A DNA stretch of 64,000 nucleotides from Nocardioides sp. GY 10127 (GCF_004919085.1 NZ_STGL01000009.1:248001-312000), one strand, 5' to 3'; counted from the first letter of the stretch, positions 9,632 to 18,318 are shown. Notes: generated by a model not told the origin, from the sequence alone. A program made the numbers and translations.

Positions 9632-9730
9632 GGCGGGCTCAGGCTACCGTGGCGGTCCCTTCCGTCACTCCTTCCCCGCCCACTCCGAGGGCGGGGACGG
9701 TCACGTCGCGGCGTCGGCCCAGGGGGAGGG

Positions 9731-10090
9731 TCAGTAGACGAGCGCCTGCACCCCGTCGGCGAGGACCTCCTCGGCGAACACCGCGGCACCGGCGATCCGG
9801 ACGCCGGGCAGGGTGTCGGCCTCGCCGATCGAGCGGCGCGCGGCGCACTGCCCGCACACCGTGACCGTGCCGAGCTCGCGCACGAGCCCGATCAGCTCGT
9901 CGACGTCCGTGGCGTGGGGGAGGTCGAGGCTGCGCCCGTGGTCGGGGGTGCCCCACCACGCGGACTCGCCCGTCAGCCACAGCGAGACCTGCGCGCCCGA
10001 GGCGGCCGCCGCCGCGGCCACCGTGAGGCCCTGGTTGGCGCGCTCGGGGGCGTCGGCTCCGGCGGTGACCTTGAGGACGAGGGGACGCAT
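9731..10090 (-). CDS. DsrE-family sulfur-relay protein
   Basis: 119 residues from ATG 10090. The Rossmann-like DsrE/YchN fold is suggested by the opening beta strand LVLKVTAG, ANQGLTVAAAAAASGAQV, and a central VTVCGQCAARR with two cysteines in a CxxC arrangement, followed by the typical ending VLADGVQALVY. DsrE proteins are small, often oligomeric, and carry persulfide or take part in sulfur transfer. The surrounding genes (nitrobindin, Fur, YgfZ and, further on, SseA and DUF1416) form a block that is conserved in many actinobacteria. The specific partner is unknown. Confidence 0.8.
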   Translation of the reverse strand: MRPLVLKVTAGADAPERANQGLTVAAAAAASGAQVSLWLTGESAWWGTPDHGRSLDLPHATDVDELIGLVRELGTVTVCGQCAARRSIGEADTLPGVRIAGAAVFAEEVLADGVQALVY

Positions 10091-10413
10091 GGGGCGAGCC
10101 TAGGACGTGGCCCTGACCGGCCCCTCGAAGCAGACCGCTCAGCCTTTACCTCCGCGCGGGCGTGACGGCGCCACCGCTGGGTAGACACCTGTTCGGTGGC
10201 CGCCGCCGGCCGCCCGCAGCGGCCCCGGCCGCTGCCCACGGACGCGCCGTGGGCCCCTGCCCACAGCGCGCGGCGACGGCACGGACGCGGCGGAGGGGTT
10301 CGCATCCGGCCGTCGCCCCTTCCCCGGCCGCCTCCTCGGCGGGTGCCGGGGGAGGGGCTCCCGGGCGTCGGCACGCTTGGCCGGGTGAGGCGGGTGTTCG
10401 TTAGGCTCCTCGG
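10091..10413. other. intergenic region, 323 bp
   Basis: Divergent spacer between the DsrE gene and the nitrobindin gene. Very GC-rich, with scattered CGG/GCC runs. It must hold both promoters, but I cannot identify convincing -10/-35 pairs, and I see no repeat family or RNA gene here. Confidence 0.6.
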
Positions 10414-10908
10414 GTGCCCATCGAGCTGCCCCCGAACCTGCACCTGAACTGCGCCCCCGTCGTCTGGCTGCTGGGGACGTGGCGCGGCAACGGCCACGGC
10501 GACTACCCGACCATCGACGGGTTCCAGTTCGGGCAGGAGATCGTCTTCCAGCAGGACGGCCGCCCGTTCTTCCACTACTTCGCCCGCTCCTGGATCGTCG
10601 ACGAGCAGGGCAAGAAGGTCCGCGACGCCGCCCAGGAGACCGGGTTCCTCCGCTGCCCCGAGCGCGGCAAGGTCGAGCTGGTCATCTCGCACTCCAGCGG
10701 CATCAGCGAGATCTGGTACGGCGTGGCCGAGGACGGGAAGATCGAGATGCGCACCGCCGGCGTCTCGTACACCGAGTCCGCCAAGCCCGTCACCGGCGGC
10801 CACCGCCTCTACGGGAACGTCGACGGCGACCTGCTCTACGCCTACGACATGGAGGCCGTCGGCCAGGAGCTCCAGCCGCACCTGTGGGCGCGGCTCCAGC
10901 GGGCCTGA
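10414..10908 (+). CDS. nitrobindin-like heme-binding beta-barrel protein
   Basis: 164 residues from GTG 10414, matching the family length of about 160. The diagnostic nitrobindin/THAP4 C-terminal motif is present near the N-terminus as LLGTWRGNGHGDYP (GxWxGxG). The C-terminal LQPHLWARLQR holds the His expected to be the proximal heme ligand. The fold is a ten-stranded FABP-like barrel binding ferric heme; roles proposed for the family are peroxynitrite isomerisation and nitric-oxide sensing in the cytoplasm. A Fur-family regulator follows after about 50 bp on the same strand, so the two may be co-transcribed. Confidence 0.9.
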   Translation: MPIELPPNLHLNCAPVVWLLGTWRGNGHGDYPTIDGFQFGQEIVFQQDGRPFFHYFARSWIVDEQGKKVRDAAQETGFLRCPERGKVELVISHSSGISEIWYGVAEDGKIEMRTAGVSYTESAKPVTGGHRLYGNVDGDLLYAYDMEAVGQELQPHLWARLQRA

Positions 10909-10961
10909 CCGTTTCCACAGGGCGGGGCGCAGCGCCCCGGCCGCTCCTCCCGCCTGGCAGG

Positions 10962-11432
10962 ATGGCGTCCGTGGAGGACGAGGACCTGCGTGACCGGCTC
11001 CGCGGCAGCGGCTACCGGATGACGCCCCAGCGCGAGCTCATCCTGCGCGCCGTCCAGGCCCTCGAGCACGCCACCCCGGACGAGGTGCTCGCCGAGGTCC
11101 GGCAGCACTCCGCCGCCGTCAACGCCTCCACCGTCTACCGCACCCTCGAGGTGCTGGAGACGCTCGGGCTGGTCCGCCACGCCCACCTCACCGATCGCGC
11201 CCCGACCTACCACGTCGTCGAGGAGCACGAGCACTTCCACCTCGTCTGCCGCGCGTGCGGCAAGGTGACGAGCGTGGACGCCGAGCAGGCCGCCGCGTTC
11301 GTGGAGCAGATCCGCGCCGGCCACGGCTTCGTGGTCGACCGCGGCCACCTCGCCGTGTTCGGCACCTGCGAGGTGTGCCCGCCGCCCGGGGCCGAGGACG
11401 AGCAGGAACACTCGCACCACGCGTCCCGTTAG
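10962..11432 (+). CDS. Fur-family metal-dependent transcriptional repressor
   Basis: 156 residues from ATG 10962 (GTG 10971 is an alternative). The winged-helix N-terminus has RMTPQRELILRAVQ and NASTVYRTLEVLETLGLV, the Fur recognition helix. The regulatory metal site EEHEHFHLVC follows, and then two CxxC pairs (CRAC and CEVC), the structural zinc site. A His-rich tail (HSHHASR) ends the chain. This organisation fits the actinobacterial Zur/FurB-like or peroxide-sensing branches; which metal it senses cannot be decided here. The folate-binding YgfZ gene begins 7 bp downstream, indicating an operon. Confidence 0.88.
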   Translation: MASVEDEDLRDRLRGSGYRMTPQRELILRAVQALEHATPDEVLAEVRQHSAAVNASTVYRTLEVLETLGLVRHAHLTDRAPTYHVVEEHEHFHLVCRACGKVTSVDAEQAAAFVEQIRAGHGFVVDRGHLAVFGTCEVCPPPGAEDEQEHSHHASR

Positions 11433-11439
11433 GACTGTC

Positions 11440-12471
11440 ATGCCCGACCCCAGCCCGCAGCCCAGCCGGCAGCCCAGCCCCCTGCTCGCCCTTCCCGGCG
11501 CGGTCGCCGGCGACGGCGTCGACGCCCCGGTGGCCGCCCACTACGGCTCCTTCCACGCCGAGCAGCGGCGGCTGGTGGCGAGCGAGGGCTTCGTGGACCT
11601 CTCGCACCGCGACGTCCTGCGCATCTCCGGCCCCGACCGCCTGACCTGGCTGCACGACCTCACCACCCAGTTCTTCCGCGACCTCGCGCCCGGCCGCTGG
11701 ACCCACGCCCTCCTGCTCTCCCCGCAGGGCCACGTCGAGCACGCCTTCACCGGCGTCGACGACGGCGAGGCGTTCACGCTGCACACCGAGCCCGGCCGCG
11801 GCGAGGCGCTCCTCGCGTTCCTCACGCGGATGGTCTTCTGGAGCAAGGTCGAGCTCGAGGACGTCACCGACGAGCTGGCGGTCACCTGGCGCGCCAAGCC
11901 GGGGGTCGCCGTCGCGGTCGAGGACGCCGAGGAAGCCGGCGTCGAGCCGCACCGCCAGGGCTACGACCTGGTGCCGCGCGAGCAGCTGGCGTCCTACGCG
12001 GCCGCGGCCGGCCCCGCCGCCGGGCTCTGGGCCTTCGAGGCGCTGCGCATCGAGCGCGGCGAGCCGCGGCTGGGGATCGACACCGACGAGCGGACCATCC
12101 CCAACGAGGTCGGCTGGGTCGGCCCCGCCGTCCACCTGGACAAGGGCTGCTACCGCGGCCAGGAGACCGTCGCCCGCGTGCACACGCTGGGCCGGCCGCC
12201 GCGCCGGCTGGTGATGCTGCACCTCGACGGCACCGAGAACCGGCTCCCCGCGGCGGGCTCCCCGCTCACCGTGGCCGGGGACGAGCGCGGCAAGGAGATC
12301 GGGTTCGTCGGCTCGTCCGCGCGCCACCACGAGCTGGGCCCGATCGCGCTGGCCCTGGTCAAGCGCAACGTCCCGATCGACGCGACCCTCGTCGTCGACG
12401 GGATGCCCGCCGGCCAGGAGGTCGTCGTCGACCCGGAGGTCGGGCTGCACGTGCGGCCGACGCTGCGCTGA
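11440..12471 (+). CDS. ygfZ: YgfZ/GcvT-family folate-binding protein for Fe-S cluster maintenance
   Basis: 343 residues from ATG 11440. The signature DKGCYRGQE (about residues 234-242, Cys237) is the defining K-G-C-Y-x-G-Q-E motif of YgfZ/IBA57. The N-terminal half has the GcvT-like fold (SHRDVLRISGPDRLTWLHDL) and the C-terminus the beta-barrel (GRPPRRLVMLHLDG). YgfZ binds tetrahydrofolate and supports repair or assembly of certain Fe-S enzymes in the cytoplasm. It closes an apparent nitrobindin-fur-ygfZ unit. The stop lies in a perfect 8-bp inverted repeat shared with the convergent mshD stop. Confidence 0.9.
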   Translation: MPDPSPQPSRQPSPLLALPGAVAGDGVDAPVAAHYGSFHAEQRRLVASEGFVDLSHRDVLRISGPDRLTWLHDLTTQFFRDLAPGRWTHALLLSPQGHVEHAFTGVDDGEAFTLHTEPGRGEALLAFLTRMVFWSKVELEDVTDELAVTWRAKPGVAVAVEDAEEAGVEPHRQGYDLVPREQLASYAAAAGPAAGLWAFEALRIERGEPRLGIDTDERTIPNEVGWVGPAVHLDKGCYRGQETVARVHTLGRPPRRLVMLHLDGTENRLPAAGSPLTVAGDERGKEIGFVGSSARHHELGPIALALVKRNVPIDATLVVDGMPAGQEVVVDPEVGLHVRPTLR

Positions 12472-12504
12472 GCCTTCTCGCTCTTCGTGGGGGCCGGGCT
12501 CAGC
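12467..12504. terminator. possible shared hairpin between ygfZ and mshD
   Basis: Arms GCTGAGCC (12467-12474) and GGCTCAGC (12497-12504) are perfectly complementary and contain both convergent stop codons. There is no T-tract, so a terminator role is tentative. Confidence 0.35.
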
Positions 12505-13378
12505 CGCGCCGGTACATCACGTGCGTGTCGGTGGGGGCGTGGGTGAAGCCCAGCTTGTCGCGGTAGACGCGGACGGCGGGGTGGTTGTCGGACTCGACGT
12601 AGAGCAGCACCTCGGCGACCCCGAGGCCGTGCAGGTGGTGCAGCCCGGCGAGGGTGAGCACCGCCCCCAGGCCCCGGCCCTGCGCGGCGGGGGAGACCCC
12701 GACGACGTAGACCTCGCCCGTCGCGGCGTCGTGCTGCTTGGTCCAGTGGAAGCCGAGGAGCTCGCCCTCCCTGCCGCCCTCCCTGCCGCCCTCCACGGAG
12801 CGTGCAAGCAGCAGGCCGTCGGCCGAGAACCACGGCTCGGCCATCCGCTCGGCCAGGTTCGCGGCGTCCATGCCCCCCTGCTCGGGGTGGTGCGCGAAGG
12901 CTGCCGCGTTGACGGCGAGCAGGTCCTTGGCGTCGGCGGGGTTGAGACCGTCGTAGCCGCGGACGACCACGCCGTCCGGGACGACCAGCGGGGGCAGGGG
13001 CTCGCTCGTCGGGCGGCGCATCACCCAGAGCTCGCGGACGCGGTCGAAGCCGCGGCTGCGGGCCAGGGCGGCCGCGGCCGGGTGGTCGGCGTGGGACCAG
13101 GCGGCGAGCGGCTGCCCCGCTGCCTGCCCGGCGGGCTGGTCGTCCGCCTGAGCGAGCAGCGCGTCGAGCAGCCGCCCGCCCACGCCGGCGCCGCGCGCGT
13201 CCGGGTCGACGACCAGCGTCACCTCGCCGCCGCTGAGCAGCGCGAACCCGGCGTCCTCGACGAAAGCGGCGACCTTCTCCGGGTGCAGTCGCAGCGTCAT
13301 CCGCGTGGCCTCGTCGAGCGGGTCGACGCCGTCGTGTCGTGCGGCGGCCCGGGCGACGTGGTCGATGCGTGCGTCCAT
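12500..13378 (-). CDS. mshD: mycothiol synthase (acetyl-CoA:Cys-GlcN-Ins acetyltransferase)
   Basis: 292 residues from ATG 13378; the longer frame upstream runs into a palindromic repeat and was rejected. Two tandem GNAT domains are visible. The N-terminal one has VTLVVDPDARGAGVGGRLL (acetyl-CoA loop) and the C-terminal one has GEVYVVGVSPAAQGRGLG and a VESDNHPAVRVYRDKLGF ending. This two-GNAT layout with the VVGVxPxxQGxGLG loop is MshD, which acetylates the cysteinyl amine in the last step of mycothiol synthesis. The acceptor-recognition strand GFHWTKQHD also fits. A small in-frame duplication encodes GGREGGREGE between strands of the second domain. Supports assignment to Actinobacteria. Confidence 0.93.
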   Translation of the reverse strand: MDARIDHVARAAARHDGVDPLDEATRMTLRLHPEKVAAFVEDAGFALLSGGEVTLVVDPDARGAGVGGRLLDALLAQADDQPAGQAAGQPLAAWSHADHPAAAALARSRGFDRVRELWVMRRPTSEPLPPLVVPDGVVVRGYDGLNPADAKDLLAVNAAAFAHHPEQGGMDAANLAERMAEPWFSADGLLLARSVEGGREGGREGELLGFHWTKQHDAATGEVYVVGVSPAAQGRGLGAVLTLAGLHHLHGLGVAEVLLYVESDNHPAVRVYRDKLGFTHAPTDTHVMYRRG

Positions 13379-13397
13379 GCCCGCCAACCTAGTCAAC

Positions 13398-13452
13398 GCG
13401 TGATCGGGGTGGATGCGGTGCATCAGCTGCACCGCATCCACCCCGATCACGC
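13398..13452. repeat. palindromic repeat A, copy 1 (25-bp perfect arms)
   Basis: Arms 13398-13422 and 13428-13452 are perfect reverse complements around a 5-nt loop; the core is GGGGTGGATGCGGTG. It lies between divergent genes (mshD and the TIG protein), so it cannot simply be a terminator. The rest of the 13379-13641 gap is plain GC-rich sequence with a ribosome-binding AGGAG at about 13629. Confidence 0.9.
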
Positions 13453-13641
13453 ACCGGCCGTCACGGCGGCCCTTCCGCCGCTACGGGGTCGCCGAGCGGC
13501 GGGCACGGGGCGGGTGCGGGGAACCGGCCGCGGGGCTACGGGGTCGGGGCGGGACGGACCTCCTCGCGGCGTCCCCGGTGCCAGGATCGGGGCCGCGCCG
13601 GGCCGCACCGTCCTGTCGCGCCCGCAGTCAGGAGCCCGTGC

Positions 13642-15765
13642 ATGTCGCCAGACCCGTCCACCCCCCAGCGCACCCAGAGCCGAACCCCGAGTCGAGCGCA
13701 GAGTCGAGCCCGGCGGCGCCCGCTGCGCGCGGTCCTCGCGCTCGTCCTCGCCCTGACGGCGGCGCTGACCCTGGACGCGACGGCCGGGGTGTCCCTGGCG
13801 GGCAGCGCCAGCGCCGCGACGTCCAGCGTGACCGCCGTGACCCCCCTGGCGGGCGCGACCACGGGCGGCACCACGGTCACGGTCACCGGCACCGGGCTGA
13901 CCGACGCCATGGTGATGATCGGCCCGCAGATCATGACCCTCACGGAGAGCGACGACACCCACCTGGTGTTCGTCACCCCCGCGTCGGCCGCCGGCATGCA
14001 GCCGCTCCAGGTGCTCACCACCGGAGGGACCTTCCCCTTCACCTACACCTACGTCGACCCGACCGTCACGGGCGCGAGCCCGGCCTCGGGGACGACCGCC
14101 GGCGGCACCGCCGTCACCGTGACCGGCACCTACCTCGAGGGAGTCACCTCCGCGACGATCGGCGGGGTGGCCGCGTCGCTGGTCTCGGTGGCCTCCGACC
14201 ACGTCGTGCTCACGGCCCCGGCGGGCAGCGGCGCCAACCTGTCGCTCGTGCTCAGCCGCGGCGCGAGCCTCGTGGGCGCCACGACCTGGAGCTACGACGC
14301 CCCGGTGATCACGTCGGTCTCCCCGGACCACTCCGCCTCCTCCGGCGGCGGCACCGTGACGATCACCGGCACCGACCTCGGCCCCTCGCCGTCGGTCACG
14401 ATCGGCGGGACGTCGGCGGCGATCGTGTCCGCGAGCCGGACCGAGATCAAGGCCACCGTGCCCGTCGGTGAGCCCGGCAGCGCGCCGGTGGTCGTGACGG
14501 TGGGCGGTCAGGCCTCGAATGCGGCCGCGTTCTCCTACGACGCACCCACCGTCACAAGCGTCTCCCCGAGCGCGGGGATCACCGCCGGTGACACGCTCAC
14601 GATCACCGGCACGAGCTTCGGGACCTCGCCCACGGTGCGGATCGGCGGGGCGTCCGCCACGCGCGTGAGCGCGTCGCACACTCAGATCGTGGTGACGGCG
14701 CCCGGCCACGTCAGCGGGGCGTCGAGCCTGGTGGTGACGTCGAACGGGCAGTCCTCGGCTGCCTTCCCGGTGACCTACGGCGGGCCCGTGGTCACGGCGA
14801 TGAACCCCGCGACAAGCTCGACGGCCGGAGGCGGCACGGTGACCCTCACCGGCACGGGCCTCGCCGGTGCGAGCGTGACGGTCGGCGGTGGGAGCGCGCT
14901 CGTGAGCTCGTCGTCCGAGACCTCCCTGACGTTCACGGTGCCGGCCAGCGCGTCCGGCGGGACGGCGGACGTGACCGTCACCAACGACGGGCTCACCTAC
15001 GACGCCGGCGACCTCACCTACGACGCCCCCGAGGTGACCGCGCTGTCGGAGGCCTCCGGGCGGGCCGGCGACACCCTCACGCTCACCGGCACGAGCCTCG
15101 GCACGGCGCCGACCGTCACGTTCGACGGCGTGGCGGCGAGCGTGGTGTCGGCGACCCACGGCCAGGTGGTCGTCACGGTGCCCGCGCACGCGGCCGGTGC
15201 GGTCGACGTGGTCGTCACCCACGACAGCGGCAGCTCCGACCCGGTCACCTTCACGTACCTGGGCGACCCGCCGACGCTCCGCAAGCTCAGCGCCGGGCTC
15301 GGCCCGCTCAGCGGCCGCACCGTCGCGATCACCGGCACCCACCTCGAGGACGCCACCTCCGTCACGATCGGCGGCGTCGCGGCGGCGTTCACGGTGAAGA
15401 GCGACACGCGGATCGTGCTCACGGTGCCGGCGGGCAAGGCGGGGCTCGTGGACGTCGTGGTGACCAGCCCGACCGGGACGTCCAACGCGCTTCCGTTCCG
15501 CTACCTCCCGCGACCGAAGGTGACGTCGCTGAGCCGGGCGCACGGTCGTGCCGGGCAGCGCGTCCGGGTGCGGGGCACGGCGCTGAAGTACGCCACCGCC
15601 GTGACGGTGGGCGGCAAGGCGGTGGTCTTCGACGGCTCCATCACCGGGCGCGTCTCCTTCGTCCTGCCGAAGCACGCCCCGGGGTGGGTCGCCGTGCGCG
15701 TGACCACCCCCGGCGGCACCTCGCGGGTCACGACGGTGAGCCGGCTGCGGTACCTGGCCGGCTGA
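13642..15765 (+). CDS. secreted protein with eight IPT/TIG repeats
   Basis: 707 residues from ATG 13642, preceded by CAGGAG. The signal peptide consists of an Arg-rich n-region (SRARRRPLR), an Ala/Leu core and an Ala-x-Ala-like end around residue 58. The rest is eight tandem immunoglobulin-like TIG domains of about 80 residues, each with the pattern V-S-P-x(n)-GGTxVTVTGTxL and VTIGGxxA, the last degenerate with basic substitutions (RVRVRGTALKYATAV). TIG domains mediate surface adhesion or sugar binding, or act as spacers. No sortase motif, enzymatic domain or C-terminal anchor is visible, so it is probably secreted or cell-wall associated. Confidence 0.88.
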   Translation: MSPDPSTPQRTQSRTPSRAQSRARRRPLRAVLALVLALTAALTLDATAGVSLAGSASAATSSVTAVTPLAGATTGGTTVTVTGTGLTDAMVMIGPQIMTLTESDDTHLVFVTPASAAGMQPLQVLTTGGTFPFTYTYVDPTVTGASPASGTTAGGTAVTVTGTYLEGVTSATIGGVAASLVSVASDHVVLTAPAGSGANLSLVLSRGASLVGATTWSYDAPVITSVSPDHSASSGGGTVTITGTDLGPSPSVTIGGTSAAIVSASRTEIKATVPVGEPGSAPVVVTVGGQASNAAAFSYDAPTVTSVSPSAGITAGDTLTITGTSFGTSPTVRIGGASATRVSASHTQIVVTAPGHVSGASSLVVTSNGQSSAAFPVTYGGPVVTAMNPATSSTAGGGTVTLTGTGLAGASVTVGGGSALVSSSSETSLTFTVPASASGGTADVTVTNDGLTYDAGDLTYDAPEVTALSEASGRAGDTLTLTGTSLGTAPTVTFDGVAASVVSATHGQVVVTVPAHAAGAVDVVVTHDSGSSDPVTFTYLGDPPTLRKLSAGLGPLSGRTVAITGTHLEDATSVTIGGVAAAFTVKSDTRIVLTVPAGKAGLVDVVVTSPTGTSNALPFRYLPRPKVTSLSRAHGRAGQRVRVRGTALKYATAVTVGGKAVVFDGSITGRVSFVLPKHAPGWVAVRVTTPGGTSRVTTVSRLRYLAG

Positions 15766-15795
15766 GTGCCCCTGCCTTCCGGGCCCCTCTGCCCG

Positions 15796-15824
15796 CCGGG
15801 GCCGCCCATGGGGTGCGGCCCCGG
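15796..15824 (+). terminator. probable GC hairpin after the TIG gene
   Basis: Arms CCGGGGCCGC and GCGGCCCCGG are perfect 10-bp complements with a 9-nt loop, 30 bp after the TIG stop codon. No U-tract follows, which is common for actinobacterial terminators. Confidence 0.5.
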
Positions 15825-15891
15825 CGCCCTGGCGCCCCGGTGAGCGGCCGGGCTGCTGGTGCCGCAGCGGCCTGACGCCCACCGGGGGAGG

Positions 15892-15936
15892 AACGGGGTG
15901 GATGCGGTGTGTCCGATGCACCGCATCCACCCCGTT
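15892..15936. repeat. palindromic repeat A, copy 2
   Basis: Perfect 18-bp arms (15892-15909 and 15919-15936) with core GGGGTGGATGCGGTG and a 9-nt loop. It is embedded in a 97-bp sequence (about 15865-15960) that is repeated almost exactly at 16277-16372. Confidence 0.9.
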
Positions 15937-16141
15937 GTGCTGCTTGCCGGGGTTGTCCACGGCTCGGGGGCGGACCTTCGTGGCGGACGCGTCGGGCGAC
16001 CACCCCGCTGCTGACCGGCGGTGTCCCAGCAACGTCGTCGGCCTGCCTGCCGGTTGCTGGCACACCGCTGCACCGCGCCGCAGCTGACCGGCGGTGTCCC
16101 AGCAACCCAGTGCGCGTGCCGCGAGGTTGCTCCGCCACCGC

Positions 16142-16203
16142 CGGCCCGGGACGTCATACGAATCGGCCCTGCAGGACGCCCGGATGTATGACCTCCCGGG
16201 CCG
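16142..16203. repeat. palindrome D
   Basis: Arms 16142-16159 (CGGCCCGGGACGTCATAC) and 16186-16203 match at 17 of 18 positions as reverse complements, with a 26-nt loop. I see one copy in the window. Confidence 0.8.
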
Positions 16204-16303
16204 CTGCTGACCGGCGGTGTCCCAGCAACGCCGTCGGTCTGCCGTTCGGTTGCTGGCACACCGCCGCACCGGCCCGCAGCGGCCTGACGCCCCGCGGGGG
16301 AGG

Positions 16304-16348
16304 AACGGGGTGGATGCGGTGTGTCCGATGCACCGCATCCACCCCGTT
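16304..16348. repeat. palindromic repeat A, copy 3
   Basis: Perfect 18-bp arms (16304-16321 and 16331-16348), identical to copy 2 including the loop. It lies about 60 bp upstream of the DUF559 gene start. Confidence 0.9.
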
Positions 16349-16409
16349 GTGCTGCTTGCCGGGGTTGTCCACGTGCGTGGCGGACGCGCCGGGCGGGCAG
16401 CGTCCGGGC

Positions 16410-17432
16410 ATGGACGACGCGGACCTGGCCGACTGCCTGGCGGCGCTCGCGCACCAGGACGGTGTGGTGAGCGCGCGCCAGCTGCGCGAGCGCGCGCCGG
16501 TCGACCGCCCGTTCACGGTCGCCGACAGGCAGCGGTGGGAGCGTCGTCGGCTGCTCGCGCGCGTCCACCCCGGCGTCTGGGTCGACCACACCGGCCCGCT
16601 CACGGACCGCCAGACCCTCTGGGCCGCGGTGCTCGCGGTGTGGCCGGCCGCGCTGTACCTGGAGTCGGCCCGCGACCCGACCCACCGACCGGTGCACGTG
16701 GCGGTCGAGCACGGGCGGCGGCTGAGCGCGCCCGCCGGCGTGCGGCTGCACCGGGTCCGCGGGCTGGCCGCGGTCACCCGAAGCACCGCGTCGCCGCCGC
16801 GGGTGGTCGTCGAGGCGAACACTCTCGCGCTGGTGGCGCGGGCGCGCGACGAGACGCAGGTGGTCAGGCTCCTCTCGGACGTGGTGGGCGACCGCGTCAC
16901 CACGCCCGACCGGTTGCGCGAGGCCGCGCGCGCGTGCCCGCGGCTGCCGCGGCGACGGTTCGTCGAGGCGGTGCTGGACGACGTGGCGGCCGGCGCAAGC
17001 TCGGTCCTCGAGCGGCGGTACCTGCGACGCATCGAGCGGGCCCACGGGCTGCCCCGCGGCGTCCGCCAGGCGCCCCGGCCGGGCGGGGCGGGGCTCCAGG
17101 ACGTCCTGTACCTCGACGGGGCCTGCGGGGTGGAGCTCGACGGCGGCCTCAACCACCACGGGTGGGACGCGCAGGGCAGGGACGCGCGACGCGACCTCGA
17201 GGACGCGGCGGCCGGGCTGCACCGGGTGCGGCTGCGCTGGGGTCAGGTCGAGGGGGCGGAGGCGTGCCGGACGGCCGCGCTGCTGGCCTGCGTCCTCGCG
17301 CGGCACGGCTGGGCCGGGGCGCCGAGGCCGTGCGGCGCGGGCTGCGTGGTGGGCTGCGTGGTGGGAACGGCCGCCGGCGGACAGACAGCCGAAAAACAGA
17401 CGTGGCGCCAGGCATCCCGAGAGGGTTCCTGA
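16410..17432 (+). CDS. AbiEi-like/DUF559-type protein with an endonuclease-like C-terminus
   Basis: 340 residues from ATG 16410; the frame stays open upstream through the palindromic array, but that stretch is repeat DNA. The N-terminus (about residues 8-70) has the helix-turn-helix-like pattern HQDGVVSARQLRE and RWERRRLLARVHPGVW of AbiEi-antitoxin-like domains. The C-terminal part (about 250-310) has GVELDGGLNHHGWDAQGRDARRD, resembling the Vsr-like DUF559 nuclease core (ELDG-H-D-RD). Actinobacterial genomes often hold many paralogues of this architecture; their role (DNA repair, defence or none) is unsettled. The last 35 residues are atypical and Cys/Gly-rich. Confidence 0.75.
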   Translation: MDDADLADCLAALAHQDGVVSARQLRERAPVDRPFTVADRQRWERRRLLARVHPGVWVDHTGPLTDRQTLWAAVLAVWPAALYLESARDPTHRPVHVAVEHGRRLSAPAGVRLHRVRGLAAVTRSTASPPRVVVEANTLALVARARDETQVVRLLSDVVGDRVTTPDRLREAARACPRLPRRRFVEAVLDDVAAGASSVLERRYLRRIERAHGLPRGVRQAPRPGGAGLQDVLYLDGACGVELDGGLNHHGWDAQGRDARRDLEDAAAGLHRVRLRWGQVEGAEACRTAALLACVLARHGWAGAPRPCGAGCVVGCVVGTAAGGQTAEKQTWRQASREGS

Positions 17433-17491
17433 CGCCGCGTGCTGGAGGGGAGGCGCGTGCCCGGTGGTCGGGCGGGGGGTTGCGTCGTGGA

Positions 17492-18232
17492 TCAGGCCTC
17501 GACGGCCAGGTCGTCCGCGAGCCGGGCGGCTGCGTCGTCCATCTTGGCGTCCTTCGTCGGCAGCACGAAGCGGTACCCGACGTTGCGGACGGTGCCGATG
17601 AGGGTCTCGTTCTCCGGGCCGAGCTTGGCGCGGAGGCGGCGGACGTGGACGTCCACGGTGCGGGTACCACCGAAGTAGTCGTAGCCCCAGACCTCCTGGA
17701 GCAGCTGCTGGCGGGAGAAGACCCGGCCGGGGTGCTGCGCGAGGAACTTGAGCAGCTCGAACTCCTTGAAGGTGAGGTCGAGCGGGCGGCCGCCGATCTT
17801 GGCCGTGTAGGTGGCGTCGTCCACGAGCACCTCGCCGGAGCGGATGACGTGGGCCTCGGGGTCGGCAGCCTCGCGGCTGGCGGTGAGACGGCCGATGGCC
17901 AGCTTGATGCGGGCCTCGAGCTCGGCGGGGCCGCAGGTGTGGAGGACGACGTCGTCCATGCCCCAGTCGTGGCTGACGACGGCCAGGCCGCCCTCGGTCG
18001 TGACCAGGATGACGGGGACGTCGGTGCCCGTGGTGCGGATGAGCCGGCACAGGTCGCGGGCGTGCGCCAGGTCCTGGCGGCCGTCCACGAGAAGCAGGTC
18101 GGACTCGGGGGCCTCGAGGAGGGCCGAGCCTTCGGAAGGCAGGATGCGCACGTGGTGACCGAGGAGCGCGAGGCCCGGCAGGACCTCGGCAGACGGTTGC
18201 AGTGCGCTGGTGAGAAGCAGGAGCGTGCTCAT
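17492..18232 (-). CDS. glnR: orphan OmpR-family response regulator GlnR (nitrogen control)
   Basis: 246 residues from ATG 18232. The opening (LLLLTSALQPSAEVLPGLAL) and the atypical receiver domain with DLLLVDGRQDL match actinobacterial GlnR. The OmpR winged-helix DNA-binding domain (about residues 140-230) has DLTFKEFELLKFLAQHPGRV, EVWGYDYFGGTRTVDVHVRR and GTVRNVGYRF. GlnR activates ammonium-assimilation genes and works without a cognate kinase; its receiver is not phosphorylated in the usual way. A sequence resembling half a GlnR box lies upstream (18319-18334), suggesting autoregulation or control of the divergent MoaD-like gene. Confidence 0.92.
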   Translation of the reverse strand: MSTLLLLTSALQPSAEVLPGLALLGHHVRILPSEGSALLEAPESDLLLVDGRQDLAHARDLCRLIRTTGTDVPVILVTTEGGLAVVSHDWGMDDVVLHTCGPAELEARIKLAIGRLTASREAADPEAHVIRSGEVLVDDATYTAKIGGRPLDLTFKEFELLKFLAQHPGRVFSRQQLLQEVWGYDYFGGTRTVDVHVRRLRAKLGPENETLIGTVRNVGYRFVLPTKDAKMDDAAARLADDLAVEA

Positions 18233-18318
18233 GCGGTGGGTGTCTCCTCCCATGGGGTGTGGAGAGTTCCGAAACGCAACATTGAGCCTCGGCCTGGTGA
18301 CTGCTGGTGAATATTAAC

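Larger units (their letters stand above)
15865..16372. repeat. intergenic array of nested palindromes bounded by 97-bp direct repeats
   Basis: Most of the gap 15766-16409. Direct repeats at about 15865-15960 and 16277-16372 each carry a repeat A copy. Between them lie repeat C units sharing CTGACCGGCGGTGTCCCAGC (about 16014, 16083 and 16206; the first and third close as GCGGTGT.CCAGCAAC with GTTGCTGG.ACACCGC) and one repeat D palindrome. No protein-coding gene is apparent in the array. Confidence 0.85.

Noticed and set aside
13379..13450. N-terminal extension of MshD
   Set aside because: The extra residues would be encoded by palindromic repeat A; ATG 13378 gives the normal MshD beginning.
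15909..16409. Extended N-terminus of the DUF559 protein through the repeat array
   Set aside because: The frame is open only because the palindromic DNA lacks stops; ATG 16410 begins the conserved domain.
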